From an uncultured Bacillota bacterium (GTDB taxonomy: Bacteria; Bacillota; Clostridia; Christensenellales; QAND01), in assembly GCA_905208455.1 (NCBI GenBank), contig CAJLPK010000002.1:1-64000 (forward strand): a stretch of 64,000 nt of DNA. Direction: 5' to 3'. Positions 29,171-39,526 of the stretch are shown here, one piece after another. The notes beneath the pieces were generated by a model, which was given only the letters and a program-made list of their open reading frames with translations, did no database searches and was not told the origin of the DNA. The number at the start of each line of letters is the position of its first letter. Position 1 is the first letter of the stretch. A program made the translations under genes and the position numbers.

Positions 29171-30445
29171 TTATGCCCAGGTAAATTGAGTCAATATTTT
29201 CTGCAATCTATCCAAAGCCTCCTCAAAAGGATAGGCCTTTTGTTCTCCATCTGCCATCGCGCGAATCTGCACTTCCCCCTTGGCGCGCTCATCTTCTCCC
29301 TCAAACAGGATGCAGGCAGGGCCTAGCTTTTCTGCATATCGCATGCTGCTCTTCATGCTGCGCCCATTGGGGTCGAAATCCGCTTTTACACCACGGGCCC
29401 GTAGCAGCGTACAAATCTCTAAAGCGCGCTCTGTATTCCCAAATGTATTGACAAATACATCGCATCTAGCGGGCGCCGGCGGCACCAGTCCTTGTGACTG
29501 CATCACAAGCAAGAGTCGCTCCATCCCAATGCCAAAGCCGATACCCGGCGTTTTCGGCCCTCCTAAGGTTTCCACCAGGCCATCATACCGGCCGCCGCCG
29601 CAGATGGTACCCTGCGCCCCAATTTTGTTGGAAATGACCTCAAAAACCGTTTTGGTATAGTAATCCAATCCGCGTACAATTCCGGCATCAATCTCATAAG
29701 GAATGTGCAGCGCCTTCAGTGCGCCCTGCAGCTGGTCAAAATGCGTTTGGCATTCTTCGCAAAGGCAGTCGATCATCCGCGGCGCTCCCTGCGCGATGGC
29801 GCTGCATTTTTCTTCCTTGCAGTCCAAAAGCCTAAGCGGATTTCGTTCATAACGGTCTTGACAGTCTTTGCACATCTCCTTGATATAAGGCGCAAAATAT
29901 TCCTTTAGCTTTTTCTGGTATTCCGGTCGGCAGCTGGGACATCCGATGCTGTTGATGTGAACGATCAACCCTTCCAGCCCCAGCGTCTGAAACAGTGCCA
30001 ACGCCAGTGAGATCACCTCTGCATCCGTGTATGGAGAGGCAGAGCCGAATACCTCTACCCCGAACTGGTGATGCTCGCGCAGACGGCCGGCCTGCGGCTT
30101 TTCATACCGAAAGACAGGGCAGTTCAAATAATACATCTTCGTCGGCTGAGGCTCGTTGAACAGGCCCGCCTCTACATAGGCCCGCACCGCGCCGCCCGTT
30201 CCCTCCGGCTTTAGCGTGATGCTGCGCCCGCCTCTATCGTCAAAGGTGTAGGTTTCCTTTTGCACAATATCCGTCGTATCGCCGACGCCGCGCAAAAACA
30301 GCTCCGTATGCTCGATGACCGGTGTGCGGATCTCCCGGAATCCATAAAGCGATGTTAAATATCGAATGTTGTACTCCAACGCCTGCCAAAGATGGCTTTC
30401 GCCAGGCAATACATCTTTTGTGCCTTTCAGCGCAGTATATTTCAT
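29171..30445 (-). CDS. hisS: Histidyl-tRNA synthetase
   Basis: A class IIa synthetase of 424 residues that charges tRNA-His. Motif 1 lies around REIRTPVIEHTELF; motif 2 contains YYLNCPVFRYEKPQAGRLREHHQFG; the His-specific peptide is GIVRGLDYYTKTVFE; motif 3 is GFGIGMERLLLVM. The C-terminal anticodon domain follows. A Cys-rich insertion (CKDCQDR... CKEEKC... CLCEEC, about residues 190-230) is present, as in several Clostridia. GGAGGAG precedes the ATG. It is first in the operon and is controlled by the His T-box. Confidence 0.97.
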   Translation of the reverse strand: MKYTALKGTKDVLPGESHLWQALEYNIRYLTSLYGFREIRTPVIEHTELFLRGVGDTTDIVQKETYTFDDRGGRSITLKPEGTGGAVRAYVEAGLFNEPQPTKMYYLNCPVFRYEKPQAGRLREHHQFGVEVFGSASPYTDAEVISLALALFQTLGLEGLIVHINSIGCPSCRPEYQKKLKEYFAPYIKEMCKDCQDRYERNPLRLLDCKEEKCSAIAQGAPRMIDCLCEECQTHFDQLQGALKALHIPYEIDAGIVRGLDYYTKTVFEVISNKIGAQGTICGGGRYDGLVETLGGPKTPGIGFGIGMERLLLVMQSQGLVPPAPARCDVFVNTFGNTERALEICTLLRARGVKADFDPNGRSMKSSMRYAEKLGPACILFEGEDERAKGEVQIRAMADGEQKAYPFEEALDRLQKILTQFTWA

Positions 30446-30454
30446 GCAAACGCC

Positions 30455-30684
30455 TCCTCCAAAAATAAAAAAAGATGGTCACGATAAGGGACGAAGCTAA
30501 GCCCGCGGTGCCACCCTTGTTGAACAAATTCATAGTTCCACTCTTCACCTTTAACGCAGGCGGTACGTCCCATTTCTGGGCAGCTCCGGGAGTGTCTTTG
30601 GCAAACAGGCCAATAAGCAGCTTTCAGTCGCGGCTGCTCTCCCTGAAAATGGCCTTCGTTTGTTACTTTCTCCCATCCACGCGA
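30455..30684 (-). ncRNA. T-box leader, histidine-specific, upstream of hisS
   Basis: The leader contains the T-box core AGGGTGGCACCGCGG (minus strand, 30503-30517). Stem I has GGGAG pairing with CTCCC and an AGTA loop-E element on its 5' side. The specifier is read as CAC (His, 30592-30594) in GCCAAAGACACTCCC. A terminator alternative pairs GGTGG-CAC with GTG-A-CCATC and is followed by a long T-run. Uncharged tRNA-His would stabilise the antiterminator and switch on hisS-aspS. Confidence 0.92.
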
Positions 30685-30690
30685 TGATTT

Positions 30691-30720
30691 ATTATACTCA
30701 GCGCTTTCCCCTGCTGTCAA
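30691..30720 (-). promoter_or_regulatory. Sigma-A promoter of the hisS operon
   Basis: TTGACA (30715-30720), 18-base spacer, TATAAT (30691-30696). The -35 box contains the TGA stop codon of hemZ (30717-30719), so gene end and promoter overlap. Confidence 0.88.
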
Positions 30721-32135
30721 CCACAGAAAAAGGAAGCCTTCTGTTCACAGATTGTCTCGATTCGCTCCAAGTATACGCCAATATCCCTGGGATTTGGTTT
30801 CCGCTCGATCCTGTTTTCTATGATGCGCTTGCCCACAGCCCCTACGCCCACGCCTATTACATCCAGCATCTCATCCATCATGGCTACATTGTATAGGCAG
30901 GCATCTCCTTTTTTTGCATATCCCACATTTTCCAGATTGCCGGCCATATGCTTTTGCCGATACAAATAATACGGCTCCATGCCCATCTCCGCCGCCTTCT
31001 TGCGGGCCATATCCACCATACGCGGCACTATATCGGCATTTGTATGCGCGTAGCGGGTCTCCAGCAGCTTGCTCCCCCGCTTTAAGGCCAATGTGTGGCA
31101 GGTCAGTGATGAAGGCGACAGTCCCTCTATCTTTTCCAGCGTATCCGCAAAATCCTCCGCCGTTTCCCCTGGCAGGCCTGCAATCAGGTCGGCATTGATA
31201 TGGTCAAATCCCTCTTCCCTTGCCAATTCATAGCATGCCTCTATCTCCTCTGCCGTATGCCTGCGGCCGATTCTCTCCAGGGTTTTGTTCTGCATTGTCT
31301 GCGGATTGATGCACAGCCGATTGACCCCATGCTGCTTTGCAATCCTTAGCTTTTCTCTTGTAATCGTATCTGGGCGGCCTGCCTCCAGCGTATATTCAAA
31401 GCCTGAGCCGAAAGCCCTTTGCATGGCATCCATGACGCCTTGCATCTGTGAATCGGTCAATGCTGTGGGGGTGCCACCGCCCAAATATACGGCGGATATG
31501 CGCTTATGCTGTTGGCGGATCATCGCACCCGCCGCTTCGATCTCTTTGACAACGGCATCGATATACGCCTCCCGCTGCCCCTTTTTCGCGACCACGGCAG
31601 GAAAAGAGCAGTACGAGCACCGCGTAACACAAAAGGGAATCCCCACATATACGCAAAGGCTGTCCCGGTCTGTTGCCTGCATCATAGCATCCTGCCTTTG
31701 GATGATTTTTTCCGCCAGCTTTGCTTTTTCCGGGTGTACTCCCAGCACCTCTACAAACTCACGCTGCGTACCCTCTGCCTGCATCTGGCGCAAAAGGCTT
31801 GCCGGCCGTACGCCCGTTAAACTGCCCCAAGGCTGTGTCTGTCCCGTGAGCTGCACCATACATTGGTAGGCTGCCAGCTTTGCTGCGCGCTTGTCCAGGC
31901 GTTTTTTCACCATTGGCTGCTCCGAAACCAGCGCACCCTCCGTTTGCACACCGGCGCGCTTCCCTTCCATCACAATTTCAACGGTATGCAGCATTCGTTC
32001 CTGCCTAGGGGCCGCACAGTGCTTCACCTCTATTTCAGCATTTTCCTCTGAAACAAACATACGGATTTCTTCCGCCAATTCGTTTTTCATGTATTCATCT
32101 TTTGTCTCTATTGCAAACAAAGTATTTCCCACCAT
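30717..32135 (-). CDS. hemZ: Coproporphyrinogen dehydrogenase-like radical SAM protein HemZ
   Basis: A 472-residue radical SAM protein of the HemN/HemZ family. After an N-terminal domain of about 150 residues comes VGIPFCVTRCSYCSFP, the CX3CX2C cluster motif, then YLGGGTPT and the ...RLCINPQTM core. Bacillus HemZ is linked to anaerobic coproporphyrinogen oxidation, but many family members bind heme or act elsewhere, so haem synthesis is not proved and no other hem genes are seen. Its ATG overlaps the dtd stop (TGATG), implying coupling. Confidence 0.88.
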   Translation of the reverse strand: MVGNTLFAIETKDEYMKNELAEEIRMFVSEENAEIEVKHCAAPRQERMLHTVEIVMEGKRAGVQTEGALVSEQPMVKKRLDKRAAKLAAYQCMVQLTGQTQPWGSLTGVRPASLLRQMQAEGTQREFVEVLGVHPEKAKLAEKIIQRQDAMMQATDRDSLCVYVGIPFCVTRCSYCSFPAVVAKKGQREAYIDAVVKEIEAAGAMIRQQHKRISAVYLGGGTPTALTDSQMQGVMDAMQRAFGSGFEYTLEAGRPDTITREKLRIAKQHGVNRLCINPQTMQNKTLERIGRRHTAEEIEACYELAREEGFDHINADLIAGLPGETAEDFADTLEKIEGLSPSSLTCHTLALKRGSKLLETRYAHTNADIVPRMVDMARKKAAEMGMEPYYLYRQKHMAGNLENVGYAKKGDACLYNVAMMDEMLDVIGVGVGAVGKRIIENRIERKPNPRDIGVYLERIETICEQKASFFCG

Positions 32136-32584
32136 CAAAAGAGTTTTTTGCTATCCAATAAAAGGGTCACAGGGCCATCGTTGACGACGTATACCTGCAT
32201 ATGCGTTTGAAAGCGCCCGGTCTCTACCACAAGCCCCATTTCCCTTAGCATACTGCATGTCTTTTCATACAGTTGATCCGCACGGTCCGGCGATTCAGCT
32301 TGGGTAAACCCCGGCCTGCGGCCCCTTCTGGCATCTCCCAGCAACGTGAATTGAGAAACCATCAAAACACTGCCGCCGATTTGCTGTACGGAAAGATTCA
32401 TCTTGTCTGCATCATCTGAAAAGATGCGCAGATTTGCAATCTTTTGCGCTATATACGCCGCGTCCGTTTCCGTATCCCCCTGCTCTACCCCCAGCAGCAC
32501 AGCCAGGCCGGGGCCTATGCTTCCTACTGTTTCTCCTTCTATGCAAACCTGTGCTTTGGCCACCCTTTGCAATACTGCCCTCAT
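32135..32584 (-). CDS. dtd: D-aminoacyl-tRNA deacylase
   Basis: Dtd hydrolyses D-aminoacyl-tRNAs, and Gly-tRNA-Ala errors, to protect translation. The 149 residues include the start [18 protein letters not shown], the active-site [17 protein letters not shown], and the cross-subunit [12 protein letters not shown] with the Gly-cisPro (GP) motif. Length and motifs are canonical. It follows relA by 2 bases and overlaps hemZ. The relA-dtd pair is conserved in Firmicutes. Confidence 0.96.
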   Translation of the reverse strand: MRAVLQRVAKAQVCIEGETVGSIGPGLAVLLGVEQGDTETDAAYIAQKIANLRIFSDDADKMNLSVQQIGGSVLMVSQFTLLGDARRGRRPGFTQAESPDRADQLYEKTCSMLREMGLVVETGRFQTHMQVYVVNDGPVTLLLDSKKLF

Positions 32585-32586
32585 CG

Positions 32587-34806
32587 TTACATCGTCCCCC
32601 GATAGGCTTCAATCACATACGGCATCTTCTGGAATTGTTTGATGATGCGTTCCAGCTGATCGATGTCCTCGATCATGATCTCAAATTCCGTATGAAACAC
32701 CTTATTTTTCCCTCTATGCCCCTGCACGCTGGTGATCGGTACCCCCATACTGGAAAGGATCTGTGTCATCTCTGCCATAACGCCTGTTTTATCCAGCGTT
32801 ATGACGCTCAGGCAAGCGCGGTAGCCTTCCGGAGACTCATCCGCCCAGGCTACCTCTATGATCCTGTCATCTCCTTGGTCTATCAGGCTCAAAAGATTAG
32901 AGCAGTCCGCACGGTGTATGCTTACCCCGCGTCCTCTTGTGATAAACCCTACAATGGGGTCACCCGGCACGGGCCTGCAGCAGTGTGCCATGCGAACCAA
33001 CATGTTTTCCTGTCCTTTGACAATGACCCCGTGTGAAGGAACCTTGGCATTTTGGCTGGCCCTGTGCGCCGCCTCCTTTGCTTTTTGCAAAAGCTCTGCC
33101 TTACGTTCCTGCTTATGCTTTTTCTGACATTCTTCAATCAAGCGCTGTAAGATCTGATTGGTCGATACGCCGCCGCATCCAACCCCTGCATAAAGGTCAT
33201 CCAGCTCATGGAAAGTATATCGCTTAAAAATCGGCTCCAGCCACTCAGAAACGAAAAGATCCTTATACAGATCAAATCCCTGCCGTTTGGCCTCTTTTTC
33301 CAGCATCTCCTTGCCTTTGGCGATGTTCTCATCTTTCATCTCGCGCTTAAACCAGCCGCGAATCCGATTTTTTGCGTTATTTGTCTTTGCTATCAAGAGC
33401 CAGTCCCGGCTGGGATGCCCGTCTTTTCTCGTTTGGATCTGCACCACATCGCCTGTGTTCAGCTCCGTATCCAATGGCACAATGCGGCCGTTTACCTTGG
33501 CGCCTACACAGGTATCTCCTACGCGCGAATGGATTCTATATGCAAAGTCAATGGGGGTAGAGCCGCGCTTTAGCGTAATCACTTCCCCTTTGGGCGTAAA
33601 GACGAATACTTCGTCTGTAAACATATCCAAGCGCGTTACATCAATGGTTTCTTCCGGGTCAGGCTCATCATCCTTTACATTTTTTAGATCTCGGAACCAA
33701 GCGATCTTTTCATCAAAGTCCTTATCCTCTTTTCCCTCCTTGTATTTCCAATGGGCCGCTACCCCGTATTCAGCGGTGCGATGCATTTCAAAAGTACGGA
33801 TCTGCACCTCAAATAAAATGCCCGCAGAATTGATCACTGTGGTATGCAGCGATTGATACATATTGGATTTCGGCATCGCAATAAAATCTTTGAACCTGCC
33901 CGGAATGGGCTTATACAGCGTATGAACCATCCCCAGCGCCGCATAACAGTCCCTCACGGTATTGACAATGATGCGCATTGCCATCAAATCATAGATCTCG
34001 TTTGGCTCCCTGCCTTGGTTCACCATCTTTTTATAAATAGAGTATACGTGTTTTTCCCGCCCCTCTATTTCACATTCAATGCCCATTTCCGTAAGCTGTT
34101 TTTTGAAAAAGTCCATCTGCTGCTGCAAAAAGTCCGCCTGCCTGGGGCGCAGCTTGGCAACCTCAGATACGATGTACTCATATTTTTCCGGCTCTAAATA
34201 TTTGAGCGCCAGATCCTCCAATTCACTGCGGACGGCATAGATCCCCAGCCGATGCGCAATCGGCGCATAAATATCCAGCGTTTCTTGGGCAATCCGCCTG
34301 CGCTTTTCCTCGCTGAGCGCATACAGGGTGCGCATATTGTGCAGCCTATCCGCCAGTTTAATGATGATGACACGCACATCCTTGACCATTGCCATCAGCA
34401 TTTTGCGCAGGCTTTCAGCCTGGCGCTCCTGCCGGCTCACCATATTGATCTTATCCAGCTTTGTCACGCCATCCACCAAATGAGCCACGACAGCGCCTAA
34501 ACGCTGTGTTATATCCTCCCTGCTCATGTCTGTGTCTTCTACAACATCATGCAGCAAAGCGGCGGCAATGGTTTCATAATCCATGCCGTAATCAATGAGA
34601 ATTTTGGCTACGGCACAGGGATGGGTAATATATGGCTCGCCGGATTTTCTAAACTGCCCGCAGTGCGCACGCGCAGCAAAATCGAGTACGCGATCCACCA
34701 GATCATATTGCTCCTCCGGTAAGGATTGTTCAAGCTGTGTCATCCAAGGCGCATAATTCTGTTTTTGCTGCTCTAGCATTTCCGCCGTCATCTCATGTCC
34801 TTCCAT
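32587..34806 (-). CDS. relA: Bifunctional (p)ppGpp synthetase/hydrolase, Rel type
   Basis: A long RSH enzyme that makes and degrades (p)ppGpp in the stringent response. The chosen ATG is at 34806, 4 bases after the recJ stop, giving 739 residues. The hydrolase HD domain shows [16 protein letters not shown] and LLHDVVEDT. The synthetase domain has [23 protein letters not shown] domain ([17 protein letters not shown]), a zinc-finger/helical part with a Cys pair and a C-terminal ACT domain follow. HD and synthetase residues both look intact, so it is likely bifunctional. Confidence 0.96.
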   Translation of the reverse strand: MEGHEMTAEMLEQQKQNYAPWMTQLEQSLPEEQYDLVDRVLDFAARAHCGQFRKSGEPYITHPCAVAKILIDYGMDYETIAAALLHDVVEDTDMSREDITQRLGAVVAHLVDGVTKLDKINMVSRQERQAESLRKMLMAMVKDVRVIIIKLADRLHNMRTLYALSEEKRRRIAQETLDIYAPIAHRLGIYAVRSELEDLALKYLEPEKYEYIVSEVAKLRPRQADFLQQQMDFFKKQLTEMGIECEIEGREKHVYSIYKKMVNQGREPNEIYDLMAMRIIVNTVRDCYAALGMVHTLYKPIPGRFKDFIAMPKSNMYQSLHTTVINSAGILFEVQIRTFEMHRTAEYGVAAHWKYKEGKEDKDFDEKIAWFRDLKNVKDDEPDPEETIDVTRLDMFTDEVFVFTPKGEVITLKRGSTPIDFAYRIHSRVGDTCVGAKVNGRIVPLDTELNTGDVVQIQTRKDGHPSRDWLLIAKTNNAKNRIRGWFKREMKDENIAKGKEMLEKEAKRQGFDLYKDLFVSEWLEPIFKRYTFHELDDLYAGVGCGGVSTNQILQRLIEECQKKHKQERKAELLQKAKEAAHRASQNAKVPSHGVIVKGQENMLVRMAHCCRPVPGDPIVGFITRGRGVSIHRADCSNLLSLIDQGDDRIIEVAWADESPEGYRACLSVITLDKTGVMAEMTQILSSMGVPITSVQGHRGKNKVFHTEFEIMIEDIDQLERIIKQFQKMPYVIEAYRGTM

Positions 34807-34810
34807 CGTA

Positions 34811-37087
34811 TCACCATCCCTTTTGCAGTGCCCTAAAAATACTGCTTTCTCCCAAATCTTTCTTTTGGGGCCGCGCATCTACCCACATCGTCCTCTGTTC
34901 AAAGCCTAAAAAAGCCAATTCCTCAAAAATCGATAAGGCCGCAGCTGCCTGGTATAGGCCAACGCCGGCATGCATTGCAAGCTGCTGGCACCGTGTGCGA
35001 AACTCCATGGTACCGGAACCCATCTTCTTACACTGTAAGTATACACGAATCAAGTCCTCCCGGCACAGCTTCATCTCAGAAACCGCCGATTTTATTTCCG
35101 CATCTTCATCCAGCACCGGAAGCCCTTCTCTCCACGCACCGCCCCCGATAAGCAGCGCATTCATCCGATGCTTGTTTTGCGGGTAGTGCAAGATGGATAA
35201 TTCTATCAGCGCCGCCAACCCATCTCCTTGAATCTGCTCTGCGAGCCGGTTGGCTGCAAGCGGCGTTAAACAGCAGGCATACGTTCCAAACGGATGTTCG
35301 TTTGCTGTCTTGTAAAAGTCGCTGTAATCCTTAAATCGCGGCATCAAGAAGGGCAGAATTTTAGCCAGATCAAATATCATTTGGCAATCCAGCGCCTTTA
35401 CCATATCTTGAAGCTCCTCTACATGGATACTATGCTGTTTATATAGGCATTTGGCCCGTTTTACCTGGCGGAACTCATCGAGCTCCAGCACAGCGGATAC
35501 GTCTATTTTTTGGTTAGGGACCGGCATATCCTTTCCCGCTATGCGGAATGCAATCATCTCCGCTGTATGCTGATTTTTTTCCAAAACATATTTAGCATGG
35601 TCTCCTGTTTTGCCAAGAGGGGCAGAGGAGATCACCCGCACATTTTCAAACAAAGCCGTTGGCGTAGGATTCCCCATTCCAAACGGCGCCATTGCAGAAA
35701 AGCTCTCTGCCAAAGGCACCGTCACATCCTCCGGCGTCAGCAATACATCGCAATCCACTTTGGGAATCCAGGTAGAGAGCGGGTAGTGCGTACAGAAAAA
35801 CGAATTGTACCGCTCCATAAACGCGCCGAGATTCTCCTCTTTCAGTGAAAATCCACCTGCTTGCGCATGCCCGCCATATTTAATCAACAAATCCCGGCAC
35901 GCATCCAACGCTTCAAAAATATGTACGCCTGGAATGCCTCTGGCCGACCCCGTTGCTACTCCATTTTCTAAGCAGATCACCGCGCTTGGCCGTTGATATA
36001 GCTCTACCAATCTTGATGCTACTATGCCCGCTACGCCGCTGTGCCAGCCTTCCTTTGCCACAACGGCCACACGCTGGCTGTCCACATACGCATCCAACAA
36101 TGTGCAGGCCTGTTTTAGCATCTCCTGCTCTGTTGCCTGTCTGCGTTGGTTCTCTTCGTCCAGCTCCACTGCCAGGCTCATCGCAGTTTGTCGATCTTCC
36201 GCCAATAATAAATGCAATGCCCGCTTTGCATCGCCCAACCGGCCGGCGGCATTGATCCTCGGCCCAAAGCCAAAGCCTATATTGCCGGAACCGATCTGCT
36301 TGCCCTGTAAACCACAAACTTTGCTCAGCGCTTCAATGGCATATCTGGGATGCTGGTTCATATAGGCAAGGCCTTTTTTTACAATCGAGCGATTTTCATC
36401 TAGCAACGGGACAATATCCGCCACCGTTGCCAATGCGACTAGGTCGATGGCCTGCATAGCACGATCAAATCCAAACAGTGCATGGCAAAGCTTAAAAGCG
36501 ACCCCTGCGCCGCAAAGCATATGAAATGGATAATCCGGTGAAATATGCGGATTGATGACAATTGCATCAGGAAGCTCCTCCAAGGGTTCGTGGTGATCCG
36601 TTACAATCAGCTGTAACCCTAGCTGTTTGGCCAGCGCCGCTTCATTTATATTTGTGATGCCGCAGTCCACCGTGATAAGTAAATCACTTGTCTTTGCGAT
36701 CCGTTTTACAGCCTCCGTATTTAGGCCGTATCCATCCTTCTTCCTATCTGGTATAACGATGGATACCTCAGCGCCTGCCTGCTCCAGCATAGGCGCCAAA
36801 ACGGCACAACTGCACACACCGTCGCAGTCATAATCCCCATACACCGTAATGTGCTTTTTTTCGGATAACGCCTGCTCGATACAGTCCACAGCCTGTTCCA
36901 TATGCTCTAAAAAAAACGGGTCGTGAAATACATTTCCTTGTAAAAAAGCGTCGGCCTGCTCTACCTCATGTATCCCCCTGTTGTATAAAAGACTGGCAGC
37001 CTGGCGCGTCAATCCTGTATGCTTTGCGATCTTTGCAATGCAATTTTTTTCCTGTTCCGTATATGCCGGCACGCGAAAGGTCAGCAT
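34811..37087 (-). CDS. recJ: Single-stranded-DNA-specific exonuclease RecJ
   Basis: RecJ degrades single-stranded DNA 5'-3' in recombination and mismatch repair. It has 758 residues from the ATG at 37087 (MLTFRVP). The DHH phosphoesterase motifs are VYGDYDCDGVCSCAVL, VDCGITN and VTDHHEPLEELPDA; the DHHA1 motif is YGGHAQAGGFSL; an OB domain follows. About 200 further C-terminal residues form the extra domain found in Firmicutes RecJ. It sits between secF and relA, a common Clostridia order, and its stop is 4 bases from the relA start. Confidence 0.95.
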   Translation of the reverse strand: MLTFRVPAYTEQEKNCIAKIAKHTGLTRQAASLLYNRGIHEVEQADAFLQGNVFHDPFFLEHMEQAVDCIEQALSEKKHITVYGDYDCDGVCSCAVLAPMLEQAGAEVSIVIPDRKKDGYGLNTEAVKRIAKTSDLLITVDCGITNINEAALAKQLGLQLIVTDHHEPLEELPDAIVINPHISPDYPFHMLCGAGVAFKLCHALFGFDRAMQAIDLVALATVADIVPLLDENRSIVKKGLAYMNQHPRYAIEALSKVCGLQGKQIGSGNIGFGFGPRINAAGRLGDAKRALHLLLAEDRQTAMSLAVELDEENQRRQATEQEMLKQACTLLDAYVDSQRVAVVAKEGWHSGVAGIVASRLVELYQRPSAVICLENGVATGSARGIPGVHIFEALDACRDLLIKYGGHAQAGGFSLKEENLGAFMERYNSFFCTHYPLSTWIPKVDCDVLLTPEDVTVPLAESFSAMAPFGMGNPTPTALFENVRVISSAPLGKTGDHAKYVLEKNQHTAEMIAFRIAGKDMPVPNQKIDVSAVLELDEFRQVKRAKCLYKQHSIHVEELQDMVKALDCQMIFDLAKILPFLMPRFKDYSDFYKTANEHPFGTYACCLTPLAANRLAEQIQGDGLAALIELSILHYPQNKHRMNALLIGGGAWREGLPVLDEDAEIKSAVSEMKLCREDLIRVYLQCKKMGSGTMEFRTRCQQLAMHAGVGLYQAAAALSIFEELAFLGFEQRTMWVDARPQKKDLGESSIFRALQKGW

Positions 37088-37112
37088 CCCCATTCCCCCT
37101 TCTGCGGGTATA

Positions 37113-37146
37113 GGAAAAGCCTCCCGCTCATTCGAAAGGCTTTTCT
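37113..37146 (-). terminator. Possible terminator after secF
   Basis: GAAAAGCCT / AGGCTTTTC hairpin (37114-37122 and 37137-37145). The T-rich part lies within the arm, so it may be only partly efficient. Confidence 0.5.
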
Positions 37147-37169
37147 GCGCAATTTAGCTACCCATGGAT

Positions 37170-38150
37170 TTATTTCTGCTTTGCTTTTTGCGCTTTTTTG
37201 TTTTTGTTCTTTTCATACGCTTCTTTCTTTGCCTGCTTATCCATCGGCAGAGATACAGCCTCCTGCCCTTTTTTGCTCCGGCGAATCATAATATCCCACA
37301 ACGGAGCCGCCAAAAACAGGCTGGAATAAGTGCCCGCTATCAAACCAACAATGATCGGAAATGCAAATTCCTGAATTGATGCAGGGCCTAGAATAAACAA
37401 GATGACGATGGTCGTCAATGTCGTGATAGAGGTGTATAAGCTTCTTGTCAAAGTCTTTCTCAGCGAAGAATCCACCAGGTCGTCCAATTCTATCGAAGGG
37501 TCCGACTTTCTCGTTTCACGCATTCTGTCAAACACTACAATCGTGTTGTTGATGCTGTATCCTACAATCGTCAAGACCGCCGCAATAAACGAGCTGTTGA
37601 TCTCCACTCGGAAAATGCACACAAATGCCATCATAATCAATACATCATGCAAGAGGCATACAATGGAAGACACACCATAATGAAATTCAAAGCGAATGGA
37701 GATATACAACAAAATCAATACGCCGGCAATAGCAACAGCAAGGATGGCGTTTTTGATCAATGAAGAACTCGCCACTGCGCCAATACGCTCTACGTTTGTC
37801 AACTCCGCATCAGGATATACCTCATGGATCTTTGCCATGATGGCATCCCTCTGCGCAATATCCGCAGCCTCATCTGTTTGGGGGCGAATCCTCATCTGCG
37901 CCTGGGTCCCTTCCCCCGTCTTATCCAGTCTAAATACAGTAAATCCTTTTTCTCCAGCATTGGCTACACAGTTTTGCAGGTCGTCAATTTCATAAGCCTG
38001 TTTAAGGTCTACCGTTAAAATCGAGCCGCCCGTAAAATCGATACCCAGATTAAAACCGCCCATAAAAATGGCACTTAGAATGCCAATGATGATAATGGCC
38101 GCTGAAAGAATCATAAACTTCTTGCTATGCTTTACAAAAGAAAACCTCAT
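37170..38150 (-). CDS. secF: Protein translocase subunit SecF
   Basis: SecF, with SecD, uses the proton gradient to pull exported proteins through SecYEG. It has about 326 residues from the ATG at 38150, 8 bases after GAGG. There is a first membrane helix near residues 12-32, with LGIDFTGGSILTV beyond it, then the periplasmic P4 region and five further helices. The last helices contain the family pattern VGYSINNTIVVFDRMRE. A Lys-rich cytoplasmic tail ends the protein. It directly follows secD. Confidence 0.96.
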   Translation of the reverse strand: MRFSFVKHSKKFMILSAAIIIIGILSAIFMGGFNLGIDFTGGSILTVDLKQAYEIDDLQNCVANAGEKGFTVFRLDKTGEGTQAQMRIRPQTDEAADIAQRDAIMAKIHEVYPDAELTNVERIGAVASSSLIKNAILAVAIAGVLILLYISIRFEFHYGVSSIVCLLHDVLIMMAFVCIFRVEINSSFIAAVLTIVGYSINNTIVVFDRMRETRKSDPSIELDDLVDSSLRKTLTRSLYTSITTLTTIVILFILGPASIQEFAFPIIVGLIAGTYSSLFLAAPLWDIMIRRSKKGQEAVSLPMDKQAKKEAYEKNKNKKAQKAKQK

Positions 38151-38160
38151 CGCCATCACC

Positions 38161-39405
38161 TCACTGTTTTATAAGCCATTTTCTGTTTTTGACGCCGATT
38201 TTTACAATCTGGCGCAGCAGGAAGCGTGTAACAAAAATGGCAGAGATCATTGAGCAGCCAATGCCGATGGCCAGCGTAAAGGCAAACCCTTGGATACTGC
38301 CAACGCCAAATATCATCAAAACAACCGCCGCAATCAATGTTGTGACGTTGGAATCCAGGATAGCGGAAAAGGCCCTTTTGAAACCGTTTTCCACGGCCGT
38401 ATGGAAAGACTTGTCTGCGCGAAGCTCCTCTTTCATCCGCTCAAAAATAATGACGTTGGCATCTACTGCCATGCCGATGGATAACAGTACGCCCGCAATC
38501 CCCGGCAGCGTCAGCTGTACCTTGGGCATAGTGAGAATACAGAAAAACATAATGACAATATAGAATAAAAGCGCAATACAGCTCATCAGCCCAGGCAGTC
38601 TATAAATAAAAATCATAAACAGCATGATCACCGCAATCCCAATGATGCCGGCCAATACGCCTTTGCTCAATGCATCATAGCCTAAAGTAGCGCTGATCAT
38701 GCGCACTTCCTGCTCCTGCAATGTCAAAGGCAAGGCCCCGGATTCAATCTGTGTGGCCAACTCCTGCGCACTTTCCGCGGTAAAGCTGCCTTCAATCACG
38801 CCACTGCCTCCAGTAATCGCAGAATTGACCGTGGGGCTGGAAATCAGTTTATCATCCACATAGATGCTGAGCTGCTTGCCGATATTGTTCGCTGTCGCAT
38901 CGGCAAAAGCGGCGGTTCCTTCGCTGTCCAAGCTAAAGGAAACCACCCATTTCCCATCCATATTGCCAGCCTTGGCCTGCGTAACATGCTCTCCCTCTAC
39001 CACAACATTGCCGTCGGCATCCTTCCATTCCAGCTTGGCTGGGGAACTCAAGTATTCACTGATGGTAGACGGGTCCTCCTCCGCAGACGGAATTTCAACA
39101 CGGATCCCCTTATCTCCTTGGCGTGTCACAGTTGCTTCCGTCATCCCTTTATCGCTTAACCGCTTTTGCAGGATGGATATTGTCCCGTCCATTTTGCTGT
39201 CAAAATCCTCTATGCCTTCATCGCTGGCCTCATACACGGCAGAAAAGCCGCCTGTCAGATCCAGCCCCAGCTTGGTTTGCTTCAGTTGGGTCGCCATCGG
39301 CAAAATCTCCTTTACCCCAAATGAAACGCCAAACAGAGAAACATAGAGCATCACAGCCAGAATGACTAAAAAAACGGTCAATCTGACGATGCCTTGTTTT
39401 TTCAT
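38161..39405 (-). CDS. secD: Protein translocase subunit SecD
   Basis: The partner of SecF. The start is ATG at 39405 (MKKQGIVRL), 8 bases after AGGAGG, giving 414 residues. It has an N-terminal membrane helix, LGLDLTGGFSAVYEA, a short P1 domain as in Gram-positives, and five C-terminal helices containing SIGMAVDANVIIFERMKEE. The latter Asp/Arg set is the proton path in the family. It has its own promoter. In Clostridia yajC-secD-secF are often contiguous; here an alcohol dehydrogenase and a membrane-protein gene separate yajC from secD. Confidence 0.96.
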   Translation of the reverse strand: MKKQGIVRLTVFLVILAVMLYVSLFGVSFGVKEILPMATQLKQTKLGLDLTGGFSAVYEASDEGIEDFDSKMDGTISILQKRLSDKGMTEATVTRQGDKGIRVEIPSAEEDPSTISEYLSSPAKLEWKDADGNVVVEGEHVTQAKAGNMDGKWVVSFSLDSEGTAAFADATANNIGKQLSIYVDDKLISSPTVNSAITGGSGVIEGSFTAESAQELATQIESGALPLTLQEQEVRMISATLGYDALSKGVLAGIIGIAVIMLFMIFIYRLPGLMSCIALLFYIVIMFFCILTMPKVQLTLPGIAGVLLSIGMAVDANVIIFERMKEELRADKSFHTAVENGFKRAFSAILDSNVTTLIAAVVLMIFGVGSIQGFAFTLAIGIGCSMISAIFVTRFLLRQIVKIGVKNRKWLIKQ

Positions 39406-39451
39406 TCCCACAACCTCCTGGGCTTGTCCATAGAAATAATGTTTATTTTTT

Positions 39452-39480
39452 ATTATATGGTTTCTCGATTCTTCCGTCAA
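39452..39480 (-). promoter_or_regulatory. Sigma-A promoter of secDF
   Basis: TTGACG (39475-39480), 17-base spacer, TATAAT (39452-39457). It lies between the terminator of the upstream gene and the secD ribosome site. Confidence 0.85.
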
Positions 39481-39486
39481 TATAAC

Positions 39487-39520
39487 AAAAAGGGATGGGC
39501 TCCCTTCCCATCCCTTTTTT
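39487..39520 (-). terminator. Terminator after the TIGR04086 gene
   Basis: AAAAAGGGATGGG / CCCATCCCTTTTT stem (39487-39499 and 39507-39519), loop CTCCCTT. Confidence 0.85.
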
Positions 39521-39526
39521 GCATAT

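Noticed and set aside
30240..30720. Two minus-strand open frames of about 100 codons overlapping the region before hisS
   Set aside because: They lie over the T-box leader and its terminator; the RNA signals (T-box core, specifier, T-run) explain the sequence, and the frames have no ribosome sites.
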